Of a DNA stretch of 53,334 nt, positions 1-7,501 are shown in pieces. The stretch lies in the NCBI GenBank assembly GCA_020850835.1, contig JADZDX010000091.1, forward strand, positions 1 through 53,334, written 5' to 3'. This DNA is from Fimbriimonadaceae bacterium. GTDB taxonomy: Bacteria > Armatimonadota > Fimbriimonadia > Fimbriimonadales > Fimbriimonadaceae. Made by a program: the position numbers and the translations under genes. The notes below the pieces were generated by a model. The model had not been told where the DNA came from. It searched no databases and saw only the letters and a program-made list of their open reading frames with translations. How positions within the stretch are numbered: position 1 is the stretch's first letter; every line of letters begins with the position of its first letter.

Positions 1-115
<115 letters not shown>

Positions 116-128
116 AAATGGAAGCATC

Positions 129-1685
129 ATGAGCCGTATTGCCCTCTACCGAAAATACCGTTCCCAGACCTTTGGGGACCTGATCGGGCAAGAGCATGTT
201 GTCCGAACGCTACAAAATGCCGTGAAGGCGGGCACTGTGAACCACGCATTTCTCTTTACCGGGCCGCGCGGGACCGGGAAGACTTCATCCGCGCGGCTAC
301 TCGCCAAAGTTCTGAATTGCCCCAATCAGAAGGATGGTGAACCCTGTAATGAGTGCGAGCTATGCACCACGATTACGGATGGTCACTGCATGGACGTCCT
401 GGAGATTGACGCGGCCAGTGAAGCTGGCGTCGAGGATGTTCGCCGCCTGATCGTTGACGTTATCGAGTATCGCCCGACGGTGGCCCAGTACAAGATCTTT
501 ATAATTGATGAAGTTCACGACCTGTCGTCAAAGGCCTTTGATGCCTTGCTCAAGACGATTGAGGAGCCACCAGAGCACATTGTATTCATCCTAGCAACGA
601 CCGAATTGCATAAAGTACCGGCGACCATCCAGAGCCGGTGCCAAAAGTTTCAGTTCAACCGAGCTTCAATTCAAGACATCTATGGCCGGCTTGCCCATGT
701 CTTGGGACAAGAAGGCGTTGAGTTTGAACCGGCTGCTGTTCAAATCATTGCTCGGATGGCCGATGGCGGATTTCGAGATGGGCTTTCGTTACTTGAACAG
801 GCCCTCGTCACTGCGGACGGAAAGTTGTCCCTGCAAAGCGTATTGGACCAACTTGGATTGATTCCAGGTGAGACCGTGGATGAATTGCTTGTTTCGATGG
901 CCGGGCGCCGGCCCCAAGATGTTCTGAGGCTCGTGGATGAAATATATCGGACTGGTCGCGACGCCAAAGCTATCCTCGAAGCGATGCTCCAAAGGTTGTC
1001 CGAAATGACTAGGGCTTCATTCGGGGTGGAGGTGGGAGCATCCGGCGAAGCAGCCCTTGAAGCAGCGCTAAGGGCCACTGCTTCTCAGCTTGGGATAGAG
1101 ACCATTCTGCGCCTACGCGAGCTATGTGCAGATGGTATTCGTGATGTCCGCGACGTCAGCTTGCCTAGGCTATGGTTGGAGTCACATTTGCTTTCGTTTG
1201 GGCTTGTGCCTGTGGCCGAGCCAGCATTGGCACCACGGGCTGCGCAGACTACGCCGGCAAGGTCGGTAAAGGTTGAACTTGTAGAGGAGGCGCCGAAAGA
1301 GCCAGTTGCCGCTGGACCAGTCGAAACCTCGCCAGAGCTTGCCGAAGCCGCGAAGCTCTGGGCCCAAGCTACGGGCAAGCTCATCGAACAGTCCAAGCTA
1401 GCCGCTTCACTTTTGCAAAAGACTCGTCCGACCAAAGTAGATGACCAATCCGTCACCATTACCTTCGCGCGCAAGCTAGATATGGATCAGTTCCAAGACA
1501 AGCAACCGAAGCTTTTGGCGGCGGTGAGAACAGGTTGGGAACAGGCGCGGGGGGACAAGGAATGGAGCTTGGTTTTTGAGGCCGAACGCGTAACGACTAA
1601 GCTTGACAGCAATGCGGCGGTAGAATTGCCAGCAGAAGGAGCCCGATTGGCAGAAATGACCAAAGAGGTCTTCGAACACTTCTAG
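129..1685 (+). CDS. dnaX: DNA polymerase III subunit gamma/tau
   Basis: Clamp-loader ATPase subunit of the replicative DNA polymerase, 518 aa. The N-terminus (MSRIALYRKYR) is the family hallmark. Walker A GPRGTGKT lies at residues 45-52, a four-cysteine zinc module at C64, C73, C76 and C79, Walker B DEVH at 127-130, and a sensor-type LATTE motif follows. The last ~150 residues are a low-conservation linker rich in Ala/Glu/Pro and a tau-like tail. An in-frame ATG 33 bp upstream would add residues that lie in the SRP RNA, so I chose 129. I see no obvious slippery A-run for a gamma frameshift. First gene of a dnaX-ybaB-recR run. Confidence 0.96.
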   Translation: MSRIALYRKYRSQTFGDLIGQEHVVRTLQNAVKAGTVNHAFLFTGPRGTGKTSSARLLAKVLNCPNQKDGEPCNECELCTTITDGHCMDVLEIDAASEAGVEDVRRLIVDVIEYRPTVAQYKIFIIDEVHDLSSKAFDALLKTIEEPPEHIVFILATTELHKVPATIQSRCQKFQFNRASIQDIYGRLAHVLGQEGVEFEPAAVQIIARMADGGFRDGLSLLEQALVTADGKLSLQSVLDQLGLIPGETVDELLVSMAGRRPQDVLRLVDEIYRTGRDAKAILEAMLQRLSEMTRASFGVEVGASGEAALEAALRATASQLGIETILRLRELCADGIRDVRDVSLPRLWLESHLLSFGLVPVAEPALAPRAAQTTPARSVKVELVEEAPKEPVAAGPVETSPELAEAAKLWAQATGKLIEQSKLAASLLQKTRPTKVDDQSVTITFARKLDMDQFQDKQPKLLAAVRTGWEQARGDKEWSLVFEAERVTTKLDSNAAVELPAEGARLAEMTKEVFEHF

Positions 1686-1689
1686 AAAT

Positions 1690-2025
1690 ATGAAACTGCC
1701 TAAAGGTTTTGGTGGACAGGGTTTTGGTGGCGCGTTGCAGCAGGCGCAGCAAGCGATGGCGCGGGCTCAGAATCTCGAGAAGGAACTTGCCACGGAGCGA
1801 GTGGAGCACGAAAAGGACGGCGTTAAGGTTGTCTTTGATGGTACGGGCGATCTGCAGTCCCTATCAATCGATCCGGAGTTGGTGGATCCCGAGGATGTAG
1901 CGGGCCTAGAATCGGTGATCGTCGCCGCCATCCGTCAGGGCTTTGCAAAGGCAAGCGAGATGCGCAGCCAGCGCATGCAAGACATCATGCCCGACATCCC
2001 CGGGCTTGGCGGCTTGGGCCTCTAA
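1690..2025 (+). CDS. YbaB/EbfC family nucleoid-associated protein
   Basis: Small DNA-binding dimer, 111 aa, the usual length of the family. It has a Gly/Gln-rich start, a central helical region with LEKELATERVE, then the conserved stretch around VVFDGTGDLQSLSIDPELVDPED that corresponds to the family core VxG..ev..v.IdpellD.ed. It starts 4 nt after the dnaX stop and ends 3 nt before recR, so it is co-transcribed with both. The conserved dnaX-ybaB-recR order supports a role in DNA maintenance; the molecular function of YbaB proteins is only loosely defined. Confidence 0.93.
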   Translation: MKLPKGFGGQGFGGALQQAQQAMARAQNLEKELATERVEHEKDGVKVVFDGTGDLQSLSIDPELVDPEDVAGLESVIVAAIRQGFAKASEMRSQRMQDIMPDIPGLGGLGL

Positions 2026-2028
2026 GAG

Positions 2029-2619
2029 TTGCTTTTTGCTAAACCTCTTGGTGATCTGATAGCGCAGCTTGAGAAGTTGCCAGGTATTGGCCCCAAGTCA
2101 GCTCAGCGTCTGGCATTTCACTTGGTCCGGCAACCCGATGACGATGTGAGAATCCTGAGTGAGGCCCTAATGAGGGCAAAGCTGGCGATTCGGCTATGCG
2201 AACGGTGCCAGAACATTAGTGAATCTTCAATCTGCGAAGTCTGCGCAGATTCCCGGCGCGATGGGACCACGATCTGTGTCGTTGCCGACCCAAAGGATGT
2301 TGCCGCCGTTGAGCGTATCAATGAGTACCGGGGTCTGTACCACGTATTGCATGGGCTCATGTCACCTATGGATGGTATTGGCCCGGAGGATCTCAAGGTG
2401 CGAGAGCTAATCGCGCGGCTCGGCGAAGTAACGGAGGTGATCGTGGCCACTAATCCGACAATTGAAGGCGATGCGACGGCGCTCTACCTCGCGAAGTTAC
2501 TCAAACCCAGCGGCGTCAAAGTAACGCGGTTGGCCCATGGGATGCCCGTAGGTGGTGAACTGGACTACGCTGATAGTGCAACGCTCCATAGTGCCTTGGA
2601 ATACCGCCGAGAACTCTAG
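2029..2619 (+). CDS. recR: Recombination protein RecR
   Basis: RecF-pathway recombination mediator that acts with RecO/RecF at gapped DNA; 196 aa, normal length. A helix-hairpin-helix motif LPGIGPKSAQR is at residues 17-27, a C4 zinc finger at C56, C59, C68 and C71, and a Toprim domain follows from about residue 79 (VVADPKDVAAVE; later ATNPTIEGDATALYL). It begins with TTG three nt after the ybaB stop; this start gives the standard N-terminus. Its TAG stop shares the palindrome CTAG (2616-2619) with the stop of convergent purD. Confidence 0.96.
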   Translation: MLFAKPLGDLIAQLEKLPGIGPKSAQRLAFHLVRQPDDDVRILSEALMRAKLAIRLCERCQNISESSICEVCADSRRDGTTICVVADPKDVAAVERINEYRGLYHVLHGLMSPMDGIGPEDLKVRELIARLGEVTEVIVATNPTIEGDATALYLAKLLKPSGVKVTRLAHGMPVGGELDYADSATLHSALEYRREL

Positions 2620-3866
2620 TTGGCGACCACCTTACCGATGTCCGTTCGCGCAAATGCGCCGTCAAACTGGACCTGCGCGACCCCGTCGTAGGCTCGTTGT
2701 CGGGCTTCCGTGAGGCTGGTGCCGACGGCGGATACCGTCAGTACGCGGCCTCCATTAGTGACTAGGACCCCATCTCTTAGGGCGGTGCCAGCGTGAAAGA
2801 CATGGACTCCGTTGGGCATTTCGCCAAGTTTGATTGGAACGCCCTTCTTATAGATGCCAGGGTAGCCGCCACTGGCAACAACAACGGAGACTGCGCAATC
2901 TTGTTTGACCTCCACCGGAGGGAGAGCCTCGCCCCTTGCGGTCGCTAATAGCAAGTCGGCAAATCCGGACCCGAGCCGCTGGACGACAGACTGAGTTTCT
3001 GGATCACCGAAGCGGACATTGTATTCAAGGCAAACAGGTGCGTCGTCCACAACCATCACGCCGCTGAACAGCACCCCGTTGTACGCAATGCCGTCCCTCA
3101 CCAATTGGTTAACCATGGGCTGTACAATGAGTTCCTCAGCCTTCGTCACCTGAGAGGGCATGACCCATTCGCAAGGACTGAAGGACCCCATACCCCCGGT
3201 ATTTGGCCCTCGATCCCCGTCAAGCGCTCGCTTATAGTCTTGAACGACGGGCAGACTCCAAAACTCTCGACCGCTGACAACTGACAAAAGACTGAACTCA
3301 CGCCCAACGAGCCGGTCCTCGATGATTACAGTTTGCCCTGCGGTGCCAAACGCCCCCTCAACCATCATCTCAGCGATGGCTTCCGCCGCCTCATCAAGAC
3401 TCGGGCAGATGACCACGCCTTTGCCGAGAGCATTGCCGCTAGCCTTGACCACGACCTGTCTGCCCGAATCAAACCTCGATTGCGCGTAGGCGTAAGCGGC
3501 TTCTGGGTCGGAGAATGTACCGGAGGCGGCAGTTGGTACGCCGGCTCGCGCCATCATTTCTTTGCTAAATGCTTTGCTGGCCTCCAGTTGGGCGCCTTCC
3601 GAACCAGGCCCGAAAACAGAGAAGCCTGTCGTCCGTAGCCGGTCTCCCAAGCCAAGCACTAAGGGGTCTTCAGGGCCAACGACCACCAACTCTGGCTTAA
3701 GGCGATCACAAAGAGCCCCTATCCCTGCATGGTCGTTGGCGAGAACTCCGAAGCACTCACAATCCATACCTGGATTACCCGGCGTGGCAAAAACTTCTCC
3801 TTCTTGCCCAAGTTTCCAGACCAGAGCATGCTCGCGCCCTCCGCTTCCAACTACAAGAATCCGCAC
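2616..3866 (-). CDS. purD: Phosphoribosylamine--glycine ligase (GAR synthetase)
   Basis: Second step of de novo purine synthesis: ATP-dependent joining of phosphoribosylamine and glycine. 416 aa, typical. The N-terminal MRILVVGSGGREHAL motif is diagnostic; the ATP-grasp region includes VVKASGNALGKGVVI, and the family signature RFGDPETQ is near residues 285-292. The start is GTG at 3864-3866, 4 nt downstream of the yeiH-like stop, so it looks like the last gene of the cdo-yeiH-purD minus-strand operon. It ends convergently on recR with overlapping stop codons. Confidence 0.95.
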   Translation of the reverse strand: MRILVVGSGGREHALVWKLGQEGEVFATPGNPGMDCECFGVLANDHAGIGALCDRLKPELVVVGPEDPLVLGLGDRLRTTGFSVFGPGSEGAQLEASKAFSKEMMARAGVPTAASGTFSDPEAAYAYAQSRFDSGRQVVVKASGNALGKGVVICPSLDEAAEAIAEMMVEGAFGTAGQTVIIEDRLVGREFSLLSVVSGREFWSLPVVQDYKRALDGDRGPNTGGMGSFSPCEWVMPSQVTKAEELIVQPMVNQLVRDGIAYNGVLFSGVMVVDDAPVCLEYNVRFGDPETQSVVQRLGSGFADLLLATARGEALPPVEVKQDCAVSVVVASGGYPGIYKKGVPIKLGEMPNGVHVFHAGTALRDGVLVTNGGRVLTVSAVGTSLTEARQRAYDGVAQVQFDGAFARTDIGKVVAN

Positions 3867-3870
3867 GAGC

Positions 3871-4848
3871 TTATTGTGGCATTAGCCTGCTAATTAACCA
3901 AAAGGTTAGCCCGGCCATCGTCAGCCACTGGAGCAACCCAACCACGATCGGCTTCCAACCTGCTTGGATAACCTCAAGAAGCCTAGTCTGTAGGCCCACT
4001 CCCGCCATGCCGACGCTGAGGACCAAGGGTACGACCATGTCTCCAAACCACTTGGCTTGGGGCTCAACGCCAATTTGAGGAGCGAACGTGCGCAAAGTAG
4101 CCATCGCTAGGAAAGCCCAGAGGAACCACGGCACTAAGCCTGCCTTTCGATCGGCGACTCCCCCCGACCCTTTAACGAACCACCCCAGGCCGATTATTGT
4201 CGGTGCCAGCAGGCAGACACGAGCTAGCTTAGTGACGGTTGCGACGTCCTGGGCCGGTCCCGCAGCCGCCACCACTTGGGCCACCTCGTGGAGCGTTGCT
4301 CCGCAGAAGACACCGTAAGCGTGAGGCAGGAAATGAGCAAGCATCGGGTAGAGAAATATCCCTACCGTGCCCCACAGGGTCACTACGGCGAGGCTCACAG
4401 CCGCATCCTTGTTTTCTCCCTGAATCACCGCATCGGCGGCGACGATCGCGCTCGCCCCGCAAATAGACCCTCCCGTGGCGAGGAGAAGGGTTGGCTTCTG
4501 CCCAAGGCCGACGAGTCGGCCAAGGAGGACTGCGACGAAGAAGCCAATAATGGTCACGATGAGAATCACCGTCAAGGCGCTGCCGCCGATTTCAACAATC
4601 TTGGTGAGACTTAGCTTTATTCCCAAGAGAGCGACTCCGAGGCGAAGTACCGGCTTCTGGCAATAGGCCACACCATCTCTAAAGAGGGCAGGAAGAGCAA
4701 GGGTGGATCCGATTGCCATACCCAATAGGATCACGATTAGCAGGGGGCTGAACCGTAGATGCGCCTTTGACCAAGGTAGCTCGGCGAAAACAACCGCCAG
4801 CATGGCCAGCAGAATGCAGAGCCCTACGCCCGGTGCGAGCTTTTTCAA
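3871..4848 (-). CDS. YeiH/UPF0324 family putative sulfate exporter
   Basis: Multi-pass inner-membrane protein of 325 aa with about nine or ten hydrophobic helices. Family hallmarks include GVALLGIKLSL, the GGSICGASAI loop with its conserved Cys, and FCGATLHEVAQV. The family (TIGR00698-like, YeiH) is annotated as putative sulfate exporters, with little direct biochemistry. It starts with TTG overlapping the TGA of the cysteine dioxygenase gene by 4 nt (TTGA), which implies translational coupling. Since cysteine oxidation ends in sulfite/sulfate, export of oxidised sulfur is a reasonable inference from context. Confidence 0.9.
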   Translation of the reverse strand: MKKLAPGVGLCILLAMLAVVFAELPWSKAHLRFSPLLIVILLGMAIGSTLALPALFRDGVAYCQKPVLRLGVALLGIKLSLTKIVEIGGSALTVILIVTIIGFFVAVLLGRLVGLGQKPTLLLATGGSICGASAIVAADAVIQGENKDAAVSLAVVTLWGTVGIFLYPMLAHFLPHAYGVFCGATLHEVAQVVAAAGPAQDVATVTKLARVCLLAPTIIGLGWFVKGSGGVADRKAGLVPWFLWAFLAMATLRTFAPQIGVEPQAKWFGDMVVPLVLSVGMAGVGLQTRLLEVIQAGWKPIVVGLLQWLTMAGLTFWLISRLMPQ

Positions 4849-5411
4849 GCCGTGTAGCTCAACTCCCGTCGTTCCTTAGTCCAGCCACCTTCACCGGGAA
4901 TAAAGATGTTGCACCATTCAAGTTCATGACCATAAACATGCACCGTGACCGTTGGCTCGTCTAGCAGGGCGTTTGCAATGGTGTGGTACTCAAATGGCGG
5001 AATAAGAGCACCGGCTTCGCCCGTGCCCGCCATGATCGTCTTCTCCTCTTTGAACTGAACCAATGCAGCGGATTCCGAACCGATCAGATCATAGCTTGTG
5101 ACGGAGATCTTTCCCCGATAAACGCACTCCACACACCATTCCCCAGCATGGTCGTGCAAAAAGGTTCCTTGTCCCACGCCCCAAACCATGATAACAACTG
5201 AATACCTTCCACCTGGGTCACGGTGAAGCAGACGCCGAGCGTACTTCTCAGGATGTGGAACGATGAACTCTGGCGGCAGCAGGTCTTCACCATTGTGAAA
5301 GACATCCTCCAAGATAGATTTCACTCTTTCGCAGCGGGTGTCAAGGTTCTCTACATCAACCGCTTCATCAAGTTCTTTCAGGAATGCGCACACCTTTGGG
5401 CAATAGTCCAT
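4845..5411 (-). CDS. Cysteine dioxygenase family protein
   Basis: Cupin-fold non-haem iron thiol dioxygenase, 188 aa; the family oxidises cysteine (or a similar thiol) to the sulfinic acid in the cytoplasm. The iron ligands appear as H86, H88 (in FLHDHAGEWC) and H143 (in EYHTIAN). C93 and Y160 (VHVYGHELEW) match the Cys-Tyr crosslink pair of mammalian cysteine dioxygenase in position and spacing. The reading frame is open much further upstream, into mqnE, but a TAAACT box at 5419-5424 ends 7 nt before ATG 5411, which I take as the true, leaderless start. It heads the operon with the YeiH exporter and purD. Another 3-mercapto acid substrate is possible. Confidence 0.88.
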   Translation of the reverse strand: MDYCPKVCAFLKELDEAVDVENLDTRCERVKSILEDVFHNGEDLLPPEFIVPHPEKYARRLLHRDPGGRYSVVIMVWGVGQGTFLHDHAGEWCVECVYRGKISVTSYDLIGSESAALVQFKEEKTIMAGTGEAGALIPPFEYHTIANALLDEPTVTVHVYGHELEWCNIFIPGEGGWTKERRELSYTA

Positions 5412-5418
5412 TTGAAGT

Positions 5419-5424
5419 AGTTTA
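5419..5424 (-). promoter_or_regulatory. -10 box of the cysteine dioxygenase operon (leaderless)
   Basis: TAAACT on the minus strand, separated by 7 nt from ATG 5411. Transcription would begin at or next to the start codon, and there is no Shine-Dalgarno motif between box and start. The -35 region would fall inside the inverted repeat at 5442-5469. Confidence 0.6.
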
Positions 5425-5441
5425 CAGGAGAAATCAATCGT

Positions 5442-5469
5442 TGAAGTTTCAATGATTCTTGAAACTTCA
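5442..5469. promoter_or_regulatory. Perfect inverted repeat, candidate operator between cdo and mqnE
   Basis: TGAAGTTTCAA (5442-5452), 6-nt spacer, TTGAAACTTCA (5459-5469): an 11-bp perfect dyad. It lies between the two divergent -10 boxes (5419-5424 minus, 5474-5479 plus) and covers the places where both -35 elements would sit, so one bound repressor or activator could control both transcripts. Each arm is itself nearly palindromic. A partial third copy (TTGAAGTAGTTT) lies at 5412-5423. The regulator is not identifiable here. Confidence 0.6.
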
Positions 5470-5473
5470 GCGG

Positions 5474-5479
5474 TATACT
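5474..5479 (+). promoter_or_regulatory. -10 box of mqnE (leaderless)
   Basis: TATACT ending 7 nt before ATG 5487, with no SD motif between. The right arm of the inverted repeat ends 4 nt upstream of the box. Confidence 0.6.
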
Positions 5480-5486
5480 CTCCCCA

Positions 5487-6644
5487 ATGGCCATTGCACC
5501 GGAAAAACTGGTTGGTTCCGACCTTATGGAAATCTATCGTAAGGTGGAAAGCGGTGAGCGGCTGAACCATGAGGATGGTCTCCTCCTTTACCGTACGCCG
5601 AACCTCACGGGTGTGGGTTATCTTGCTAACATCGTGCGAGAGCGAAGGCATGGCGCCAAGACCTTTTACGTCCGGAACCAGCATATCAACTACACAAACA
5701 TCTGCAACAAATTTTGCAAGTTCTGTAGCTTCTATGCAAAGAAGGGAGGCCCAGCTCCCTACGAGATGGATATGGCGGAAGTCAAGCGCCGTCTTGATTG
5801 GCACAAAGACATACCCATCACCGAAGTGCACATGGTCGGGGGCATCAATCCACGGCTGAAGTACGACTACTATCTTGATCTCGTGCGGCTCGTGGCCCAA
5901 AGTCGCCCCGAAGGCGTTCACGTCAAGGCATTCACCGCGGTCGAGATCGTACAAATCGCTCAGATGGGTAAGGTCACGATTGAGCAGGCCCTTCGAGACC
6001 TGATGGACGCTGGTTTGGACTCGCTGCCTGGAGGCGGCATTGAGATCCTAAGCGACCGCGTGCATCAAGAACTTTTTGGTAAGAAACTCGGCGGCGAAGA
6101 GTGGAAGGAGGTCGCAAGGATTTCAGCCAAGCTTGGGCTGCCCCAGTACGCCACGATGCTCTACGGGCATATTGAGACCGATGAAGAACGAGTAGATCAC
6201 TTGATTCAGATCCGCGAACTTCAAGATGAAACGGCTCATTTTCTAACGATGACGCCCCTATCCTTTCATCCAGAGGCGACTGAACTCGAACATATAGCAC
6301 AGCCCACGGCGGATACAGATCTTCGGAATATCGCTGTGTCTCGCCTGCTCCTGGACAACTTTGACCATATTAAGAGTTTCTGGATCATGAACACCGTGCC
6401 CGTGACTCAGATGGCCCTATGGTATGGGGCTGACGACGCAGATGGGCTCGTGCAAGAGTACGAAATCACTTACAAGGACGGGGAGTTTGGCAACAAATCC
6501 CAGGCTTTAACCCACGAAAATATGGTGCGAATGATCGAAGAAGTTGGGCGAATCCCGGTGGAGCGGGACTCGTTCTACAACGAAATCGTGCGCGAAGAGC
6601 CGGTTGCGGCGGGCCGCACGCTCAAGCCACTCACCGTTGTCTGA
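5487..6644 (+). CDS. mqnE: Aminofutalosine synthase MqnE (radical SAM)
   Basis: Radical SAM enzyme of the futalosine route to menaquinone: it condenses the MqnA product with SAM to give aminofutalosine. 385 aa, typical. The [4Fe-4S] cysteines are C73, C77 and C80 in the CNKFCKFC motif, preceded by NYTNI. The C-terminal half carries the MqnE-type motifs PLSFHPEATEL and a FWIMNTVPVTQMALWYGADD stretch, which favour MqnE over MqnC. The start at 5487 is fixed by the TATACT box 7 nt upstream. The downstream CtlX-like gene overlaps its stop by 1 nt (TGATG). Confidence 0.93.
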   Translation: MAIAPEKLVGSDLMEIYRKVESGERLNHEDGLLLYRTPNLTGVGYLANIVRERRHGAKTFYVRNQHINYTNICNKFCKFCSFYAKKGGPAPYEMDMAEVKRRLDWHKDIPITEVHMVGGINPRLKYDYYLDLVRLVAQSRPEGVHVKAFTAVEIVQIAQMGKVTIEQALRDLMDAGLDSLPGGGIEILSDRVHQELFGKKLGGEEWKEVARISAKLGLPQYATMLYGHIETDEERVDHLIQIRELQDETAHFLTMTPLSFHPEATELEHIAQPTADTDLRNIAVSRLLLDNFDHIKSFWIMNTVPVTQMALWYGADDADGLVQEYEITYKDGEFGNKSQALTHENMVRMIEEVGRIPVERDSFYNEIVREEPVAAGRTLKPLTVV

Positions 6645-7501
6645 TGCTGGCTTCCCGCGTTCTGATGGTGCGTCCGACTCGGTTCGGATTTAACTCAGAA
6701 ACTGCGGGGACCAACGTGTTCCAAAGCGAAGACCCAAGTAACGAAGCATTAGCCGAGTTTGACCAATTGGCGCTCGCCCTTTCGGATGCCGGAATTGAGC
6801 CCATCATCTTCGATCAGGCACCGGACTGCCCATCGCCCGATGCCATCTTTCCCAATAATTGGGTGAGCTTCCATGAAGAAGGAGCTGTGCTTTATCCAAT
6901 GCTGTCGCCGTTGCGGCGTACCGAGCGGCGGACGGACATTCTGGATGCGCTAGGAAAGGAGGTCATTTGTGACTTCTCGCATTTCGAACAAGACGCACGT
7001 TTTCTGGAGGGAACGGGCAGTATGGTTCTTGACCGCAAGGAGAAATTCTGCTTCGTTTGTGTTTCGGATCGAACCGATCGGATGCTGGCTTTTCAATGGT
7101 GCCAGCGCATGGACTTTCGGCTCATCGATTTCGATACTCGTGGACCGGGCGGTGTACCGGTCTATCACACCAATGTGGTCGGCTCGATTGGAGATGGGCT
7201 AGCTGTCGTTTGTCCGGAGGTGATCGTCGATCAGACCGTGCTCAATCTGTTTACGAGTTTAGAAGAGTACGAGGCGATATCCATCACCATGGACCAAATG
7301 CAGAACTTTTGCGGGAACATTCTTCAGCTGAATGGTAGCAAAGGAAAAGTTATCGCGATGAGCGAGTGTGCTCGTTCTCATTTCGGGCCGGATCAGCTCC
7401 GAAGTTTAGAGGGGCATGGCGCAATTGTCGCAAGCCCCATCCCATCCATTGAACGCATTGGCGGCGGGTCGGTTCGCTGTATGTTGGCCGAAATCTTCTA
7501 G
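6644..7501 (+). CDS. Amidinotransferase-fold hydrolase, CtlX-like (citrulline/arginine-type)
   Basis: Member of the guanidine-modifying (GME) superfamily, 285 aa. The N-terminal VRPTRFGFN and the CPSPDAIFPNNWVSFH stretch match the family called CtlX (citrulline utilisation hydrolase) and related arginine-deiminase-like proteins. The catalytic His is likely in VPVYHTNVV and the catalytic Cys is C279 in GGSVRCML close to the C-terminus, as expected. It would hydrolyse a guanidino or ureido group on a small substrate; which one cannot be told from sequence. Translationally coupled to mqnE (TGATG). Its stop shares the CTAG palindrome at 7498-7501 with the convergent OmpA-domain gene. Confidence 0.85.
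   Translation: MLASRVLMVRPTRFGFNSETAGTNVFQSEDPSNEALAEFDQLALALSDAGIEPIIFDQAPDCPSPDAIFPNNWVSFHEEGAVLYPMLSPLRRTERRTDILDALGKEVICDFSHFEQDARFLEGTGSMVLDRKEKFCFVCVSDRTDRMLAFQWCQRMDFRLIDFDTRGPGGVPVYHTNVVGSIGDGLAVVCPEVIVDQTVLNLFTSLEEYEAISITMDQMQNFCGNILQLNGSKGKVIAMSECARSHFGPDQLRSLEGHGAIVASPIPSIERIGGGSVRCMLAEIF

Noticed and set aside
740-1474. Open frames on the minus strand of dnaX (112 and 129 aa)
   Set aside because: Ser/Arg-rich low-complexity translations antisense to a strongly conserved gene; typical shadows.
4088-4666. Several plus-strand open frames opposite the YeiH-type gene
   Set aside because: No recognisable domains, start inside a conserved membrane protein on the other strand, biased composition.
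5412-5954. N-terminal extension of the cysteine dioxygenase frame to 369 aa
   Set aside because: The extra 181 residues are antisense to mqnE; the TAAACT box and the cupin family length support ATG 5411.
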